NCBI GenBank assembly: GCA_016180645.1
Contig: JACPAV010000002.1
Location: 124,001 to 188,000, forward strand
DNA length: 64,000 bases
Source: Nitrospirota bacterium
Lineage (GTDB): Bacteria; JACPQY01
Direction of reading: 5' to 3'
Below the pieces are notes generated by a model. The model was not told where the DNA came from. It saw only the letters and a list, made by a program, of their open reading frames with translations, and ran no database searches. Positions 59,626 to 64,000 of this stretch are shown piece by piece; position 1 is the first letter of the stretch, and each line of letters opens with the position of its first letter. Made by a program: the position numbers and the translations under genes.

Positions 59626-60338
59626 GGCGCCGCTCCCACCGAGGCGCCCCCCGCCTCCCTGGAGGCGGATTTCGACTCGGACTCCCACCTGTTCCCCGCG
59701 ATCGCGAGGCGCGGATCGCAAACCATGGCGTGCCACACCACGGACTGGAACGACTCCGTGTAGGGCGTCACGCTCTCAGCGTTGACCGTTGGGACAATCA
59801 AAACGATGTCCCCCCGCCTCGACGTGTGGCCGCCGTCGCGTCCGACGATGCCCAGGACGTCCATCCGGCGTCGCTTGGCCTCCTCGATGGCGTCCACCAG
59901 GTTCAAGCTGACTTGAGGTTCCACGCTCCCTCCCCCCACCGAAAGGACAAAGAGGACATCCCGCGGGCCGGCGTGACTCACGCCCAGCCACGCGGAAAAG
60001 ACGGTCCGCCACCCCTCGTCATTGGTCCTCGCCGTCAATTCGGAAACGTTGTCCACGGGCGAATAGGCTTCGATTCCGGCCAACTTTCGGAAATCGTTCA
60101 CGGCGTGACTGCAGTTTCCCGCACTCCCGCCGACACCGCACAAGAAAAGGCGTCCACCCGCTTCGCGAAGTCCCACCAGGCGTTCCACCATGCGATCCAT
60201 CACGGAAACGTCGATTCGGCGGGCCACCTGCGCAGCCTCCCGCATATAGCGCCGGAGATATCCGGAATCGCGGACCTTCCCTCGTGCGCCCGCGGCGCGG
60301 TTGTTCGTGCCCCGGTTGCGGCCTACGAGCATGCTCAT
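59622..60338 (-). CDS. gmhA: SIS-domain phosphoheptose isomerase-like protein
   Basis: The 238-residue SIS protein has LFLCGVGGSAGNCSHAVNDFRKLAG, VDNVSELTARTNDEGWRTVFSAWL and DVLFVLSVGGGSVEPQVS, the GmhA pattern. GmhA converts sedoheptulose 7-phosphate to D-glycero-D-manno-heptose 7-phosphate. It carries about 35 extra basic residues at the N-terminus and a tail after ESFQSVVWHAM. It is coupled to the transaldolase. HldE- and GmhB-like genes lie at 32.7 and 28.8 kb. Confidence 0.82.
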   Translation of the reverse strand: MSMLVGRNRGTNNRAAGARGKVRDSGYLRRYMREAAQVARRIDVSVMDRMVERLVGLREAGGRLFLCGVGGSAGNCSHAVNDFRKLAGIEAYSPVDNVSELTARTNDEGWRTVFSAWLGVSHAGPRDVLFVLSVGGGSVEPQVSLNLVDAIEEAKRRRMDVLGIVGRDGGHTSRRGDIVLIVPTVNAESVTPYTESFQSVVWHAMVCDPRLAIAGNRWESESKSASREAGGASVGAAP

Positions 60339-61417
60339 GCCTCGCTTCCCTTTCGCCCATCGGATTTCCTGCCGACCACCCGCGCAAAAGAGCTCATTCG
60401 CATCTCCTGGAGGAAGGACTGAAATGCTTCTTGCACCTCGGAACCGCTCTCCAGAAGCCGGCGCTCGAAGGGAGACAGGGGAATGGCCCCATCTTCTTGT
60501 GCGTGAACACGAACCGTCTCGATATCCAGAGCGCCCGGCGTGCTGACCTCGATCAATTCAAACCCTGTGGCCCGGAGGAGCTGCTCAAGCCCCGCAAGCC
60601 CAAAGCAATTCGTCCGATCCGGCGGATAGAGATACTTGTTGCGCAATCCCAAGACGGTCATATCGAACCCCGAGCTGACCGCCGCCGTCAGAAAGAGGAG
60701 ACCACCCTCCACCAAGCGTTCGCGGACCCCGCGGAGGAGCCGGGCCGGGTCTCGCGCCCGGTCGAGCGCCTCCAGCAGAACCGCAACCCCCGCCCGCGCG
60801 ACCGTTCTCCTCCGGGTGCCTTCTTCCAATTCCCGGACCTCGCTCCCCACGGCCGTTTCGGTCAATCGTGCCTCATCCACCGTTGACACTTCGGAAAACA
60901 GCCGCGACCCCCGGAGCAGGGGGGCCATGTCGCCCGGCGGTATCCCCACATCCAGCGCGTGAGTTCGGCCCATTCCGTGAAGCCGCAGACTGTTCCGGAT
61001 CCATTCGATCTTGGGGAGATACACCTTGTCCTGCCTCGAAGCCGCCAATCCCGGGGAGAATTCCAGGTTCCTCCGTCGTCCCTCTGCGGTGCTCCTCAAG
61101 ACTTCCGCCCACCGATCGGCGTTGGGAATCTCCTGAAGGAAGAATCCTCGGCAGCGGCCGCAGCCGGCGTACGGAAGTTGCTCCACCACCCCGATCGGCG
61201 CCAGGTCCAAGTGACACGCCGGACAGGAGGTTCGGGGTGTCCCCGACACCCGCAAGGCGTTTCTCACCGTGTCGATGCAGAACGACCGGTATCCGCCCAG
61301 CCGGTCCAGCGGCTTGACGGAAGACAGGGGAACCGCAAGACCGGATTGGACCGAGAAAGGGACCGGAGACAACGATTCAGGCGTGGGAGAAGCGGAGCGA
61401 TATTCTTCACCCCACAT
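60335..61417 (-). CDS. Zinc-ribbon SAM methyltransferase-like protein
   Basis: The 360-residue protein has a four-cysteine zinc-ribbon (CPACHLDL... CGRCRGFFL) at residues about 65-90, then a degenerate methyltransferase-like fold (HALDVGIPPGDMAPLLRGS) with LLRGVRERLVEGGLLFLTAA and the NCFGLAGLEQLLRATGFELIEV ending. Motif I is weak (VGIPPGD), so SAM binding is uncertain. It overlaps both neighbours. It is typical of the sugar C-methyltransferase-like group of glycan loci. Confidence 0.7.
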   Translation of the reverse strand: MWGEEYRSASPTPESLSPVPFSVQSGLAVPLSSVKPLDRLGGYRSFCIDTVRNALRVSGTPRTSCPACHLDLAPIGVVEQLPYAGCGRCRGFFLQEIPNADRWAEVLRSTAEGRRRNLEFSPGLAASRQDKVYLPKIEWIRNSLRLHGMGRTHALDVGIPPGDMAPLLRGSRLFSEVSTVDEARLTETAVGSEVRELEEGTRRRTVARAGVAVLLEALDRARDPARLLRGVRERLVEGGLLFLTAAVSSGFDMTVLGLRNKYLYPPDRTNCFGLAGLEQLLRATGFELIEVSTPGALDIETVRVHAQEDGAIPLSPFERRLLESGSEVQEAFQSFLQEMRMSSFARVVGRKSDGRKGSEA

Positions 61418-62969
61418 AGGTCAACCTCCGGGTGACTTCGTCCTCGCCGTACATGATTTGGTAGTACTCGCGAGAAAGCCGCTCAAAGACCTTGTTTCCC
61501 AACTCATCGAAACTCTCCGCCCTTCGGATATCGCCGGCGCGCGAAATCGGAAGTTTGACATGGAGCGGGAACGTTCGCTGCAGCCCAAGGATCTCCTTGG
61601 CCGAGAGGTAGGGGGCGGGCATGTCGAGAATGGACTCCCCGATGACGGACGTCGTCTGCCGTTCGGGATCCAGCCAACCCGCCCGGACCGCCGCATCTCG
61701 GAGCCCCGTGCCATGGTAGGGCACAAAAATATTGACGCTGACCGAGTCGAACGACCCGATTTCGCGATTCAGCGCGATGGTGTCGAAGAACAGTTCCCGC
61801 GTTTCAAACGGAAACCCCACCATGTTGTTGAGCGTAAACGGGATGCCCACTTTGGCCACGGTGGAACATTTCTCGAGGATTTTCGCGTTCGTCACGTGCC
61901 GCTCGATCACCTTCTTCCGAAACGCTTCATTTCCGTGCTCAAGGCCGAAAGAGATCCGGTAACATCCGACCTCTTGAAGCCAAGTCAGTTTCTCCTCATC
62001 GATGTCTTCGAGGCGCGTCTGGAACCAGAAGGGGATTTTGAAATCACGGTACATACGCGCGAAAGATGCGATTTCCGCCTTGGGGCGGGCCATGAACGCA
62101 TCGTCCACGAAGTAGAAGAACTCCGGGGAATAGCGCCGGATCATCTGCTCCATCTCGTTTCGGAGGGTTTCCATGCTCTTCCGGCGGAGGAAGAAGCCCT
62201 GCTTCTTCTCCTTGGCGATCACGAGCTGCGTGGGTGAATTGCAGAAGGAGCAGGTATAGGGGCAGCCCCGGTAGGTCTCGATCGGGATGGTCTTCCATAT
62301 CTTCTTTCCGAGGGGTCGGAAGAACCGCTTTTCGGAGAAGAGTGACCAATCGGGAAGGACCCGGTTGATGTCGACCAGCGGTCTCGGGAGGTTCCGCGCG
62401 AAGGCGCCGTCGGGCGTTCGAACCCAGGCGCCCGGCAGGGTCGCGAGATCGGCTCCTTGACGGACGCGCTCGCAGAATTCCACGAGGGTCTCCTCCCCTT
62501 CACCGGTTCCCATGACGGAAACTTGGGGGGCTGCGGCGACGATGTCGGGGGCCATGGTGGCAAATACGCCTCCAACGAGAGTCCGGATGTCCGGGTAGGT
62601 GGAGAGGATCTCCAGCATGCGTTTCGCCTGCGGCCAGGCATCCTCGACCAGTGTGCACAGGACGGCCGCGTGAGGCTTGAACGCGTCGAGCTTGCGGGCG
62701 AAATCTCCATCCAGATCTTCGCGGACGTCCGGGAAGATGTCGCCCGGCTCGAACCGCCGGCTGTTGACCATCTTGTTGGCGCGCGTGATGGGCAAGGCCT
62801 CCCCGAGAAACTCGATGGCGGGGCGATAGGGCGTGGCATCGAAAAGATCGATTTCGTAGCCCTGATTCTTCAAGAGAGAAGTGAAGAGCGCGACGGCGTA
62901 CGAAGGGGTAAGCATGAGGCTCAAATTGGGGTAGACCAGGAGTACGCGGAATCGGGTTTTCTCAATCAC
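61407..62969 (-). CDS. B12-binding-domain radical SAM protein
   Basis: The 520-residue protein has a B12-like N-domain (RVLLVYPNLSLMLTPSYAVALFTSLLKNQGYEI, TLVGGVFATMAP) and the radical SAM motif CX3CX2C in YRGCPYTCSFCNSPTQ. FYFVDDAFMARPKAEI and ISFGLEHGNEAFRKKVIERHV follow. The start is GTG 62969 with GGAGG nine bases upstream. A C-methylation or ring rearrangement of a sugar is possible. It overlaps the next gene by 11 bases. Confidence 0.82.
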   Translation of the reverse strand: MIEKTRFRVLLVYPNLSLMLTPSYAVALFTSLLKNQGYEIDLFDATPYRPAIEFLGEALPITRANKMVNSRRFEPGDIFPDVREDLDGDFARKLDAFKPHAAVLCTLVEDAWPQAKRMLEILSTYPDIRTLVGGVFATMAPDIVAAAPQVSVMGTGEGEETLVEFCERVRQGADLATLPGAWVRTPDGAFARNLPRPLVDINRVLPDWSLFSEKRFFRPLGKKIWKTIPIETYRGCPYTCSFCNSPTQLVIAKEKKQGFFLRRKSMETLRNEMEQMIRRYSPEFFYFVDDAFMARPKAEIASFARMYRDFKIPFWFQTRLEDIDEEKLTWLQEVGCYRISFGLEHGNEAFRKKVIERHVTNAKILEKCSTVAKVGIPFTLNNMVGFPFETRELFFDTIALNREIGSFDSVSVNIFVPYHGTGLRDAAVRAGWLDPERQTTSVIGESILDMPAPYLSAKEILGLQRTFPLHVKLPISRAGDIRRAESFDELGNKVFERLSREYYQIMYGEDEVTRRLTYVG

Positions 62970-63008
62970 CGGCCATCGCCTCCGCGCGTCGCGTCCCGTC
63001 TCGACCGG

Positions 63009-64000
63009 TCATCGCGATTCGGCAAGGGTCGCAGACGGGCCCGGGCGCCGATCTCCCCAGATCCTCGGTCGACGGGGCTCTTGGGGTTCGAGGCCCGGCC
63101 GGCGTCCCACACAGGCATAGACTTCACGCACGAGACTCATGATATGGGCGGCCTCCGGGAGCGTGCCGTGCGTTGGGGATCGCCCTTCGAGGATGGAGTC
63201 GACGAATTCAAACGTTTCTTTCTTCCATGAATCGTCCCGATCGAAGTAGATGATTTCCTCCCGAGGATTGCCCAGGGCCAGCGCCTCGTCTTCGAATTGG
63301 CGCCGACCGACCACCAGTTGTTCCCGCCCATAACTGCCTGTCTGGGACAGGAGGCCCGAGAGAACCAAGTACCCGTCCCTGCACCCGACCTCGACTCGAA
63401 AGGTATGCTTCCAGAGGGTCGCGGACGAGTGCAGGAAAGCCGGGACTCCCCGTTCCGATTCGAGAAGCACGAAGGCATTGTCCTCCACCCCGCATCCCCA
63501 GAATGAATCGCGGAGAACGGCCTGAACCACCCTCATCGGGCCGCAGAAAAATTGAAAGAGATCCAGCATGTGGACTCCCTGGTCCAGCAGGATTCCCCCC
63601 CCCGACACCTCGTATCGATTCCGCCAATTTTCCCGATAGTTCAATCCGCCGGACTTGCCGTAGGTGGCCTTAAGGTGAATGACCTCCCCCAACCCGCCTT
63701 CTCCCAGAAATGCCTTCGCCGCCTGGACGGATGGGTGGAGCCTGTGGTTGAACCCGAAGACGATCCTCCGACGGGTCTTCCCCGACACGGCCTCTGCGAT
63801 CCGAGAAAAATCCTCCCAGTTCCGGCCCGGCGGTTTCTCACAAAAGACATTTCCGCACCGTTCCAACGCTTCCACGCAGAGGTCTACGGTCACATCGTTC
63901 GGTGTGCAGACAAACGCCGCGCCTACGTCGCTCCAGTCTACCTCCTCCGAGGACGTCACCCAGGCCACATCCCCGCCGGTCACCGGGACAGGACCGGCAG
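63009..64000 (-). CDS. Gfo/Idh/MocA family oxidoreductase (partial)
   Basis: The N-terminus lies beyond the right edge; the frame is open to 64000. The visible 330 residues include VGAAFVCTPNDVTVDLCVEALE, the EKP signature in VFCEKPPGRNW, VFGFNHRLHPSVQAAK and YEVSGGGILLDQGVHMLDLFQFF. It resembles the enzyme at 31692. A sugar oxidoreductase in the same glycan locus is likely; substrate unknown. Confidence 0.82.
   Translation of the reverse strand, partial: AGPVPVTGGDVAWVTSSEEVDWSDVGAAFVCTPNDVTVDLCVEALERCGNVFCEKPPGRNWEDFSRIAEAVSGKTRRRIVFGFNHRLHPSVQAAKAFLGEGGLGEVIHLKATYGKSGGLNYRENWRNRYEVSGGGILLDQGVHMLDLFQFFCGPMRVVQAVLRDSFWGCGVEDNAFVLLESERGVPAFLHSSATLWKHTFRVEVGCRDGYLVLSGLLSQTGSYGREQLVVGRRQFEDEALALGNPREEIIYFDRDDSWKKETFEFVDSILEGRSPTHGTLPEAAHIMSLVREVYACVGRRPGLEPQEPRRPRIWGDRRPGPSATLAESR

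Overview
The window is GC-rich chromosomal DNA of a Gram-negative bacterium. Support for this: a signal-peptide-bearing beta-barrel protein with a C-terminal aromatic residue, ADP-heptose and Kdo-type sugar enzymes, and a polyhydroxyalkanoate (PHA) regulator. The methylsuccinyl-CoA dehydrogenase/mesaconyl-CoA hydratase pair (ethylmalonyl-CoA pathway), the glycyl radical enzyme and the many B12/radical SAM proteins would fit an uncultured proteobacterial- or deltaproteobacterial-type lineage. I cannot name the taxon from sequence alone.

Left part (1-16.3 kb), mixed metabolism. mch-like (partial) and mcd run leftward from a sigma70-like promoter. trpD and an outer-membrane barrel gene run rightward, followed by tRNA-Pro(CGG) and a glycosyltransferase. 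A leftward unit at 11.2-6.4 kb holds a glycyl radical enzyme activase, the radical enzyme, a four-helix membrane protein and a quinone oxidoreductase. A phasin-like gene and phaR are divergent, with two matching palindromes in between. A 479-bp non-coding block at 12.35-12.83 kb is packed with palindromes and repeats. A B12/radical SAM gene and a flavoprotein follow.

Right part (16.5-64 kb), one very large surface-glycan region. Rightward units: NeuB-type synthase, 2-hydroxyacid dehydrogenase and glycosyltransferase (16.5-19.5 kb); and a six-gene, stop/start-coupled unit (20.8-27.4 kb) with an epimerase, an RmlD-like reductase, a CapE/WbjB-type dehydratase, a WecB-like epimerase and two glycan proteins of unknown role. 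From 55.2 kb leftward to 27.5 kb lie 25 closely packed genes headed by a NusG/RfaH-like antiterminator with a good TTGACA/TAGAAT promoter. They include a legionaminic-acid-type pathway (ptmE, legB, legC, legG, legF), an inverted-order heptose kinase/nucleotidyltransferase plus gmhB, aminotransferases, methyltransferases, radical SAM enzymes and a UDP-glucose-dehydrogenase homologue lacking its catalytic cysteine. Upstream of that (55.4-64 kb, same strand) is a coupled set of kdsB-like, two SDR, HpcH/HpaI aldolase, transaldolase, gmhA-like, methyltransferase, B12/radical SAM and Gfo/Idh genes.

Together the right part looks able to supply a nonulosonic acid, a heptose, an amino-dideoxy sugar and perhaps a second, unusual CMP-activated keto-acid sugar. 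The most unusual items are the remodelled UGD homologue, the inverted heptose enzyme, the aldolase-KdsB module, the 64-residue peptide beside a radical SAM enzyme, and several uncharacterised palindromic elements.
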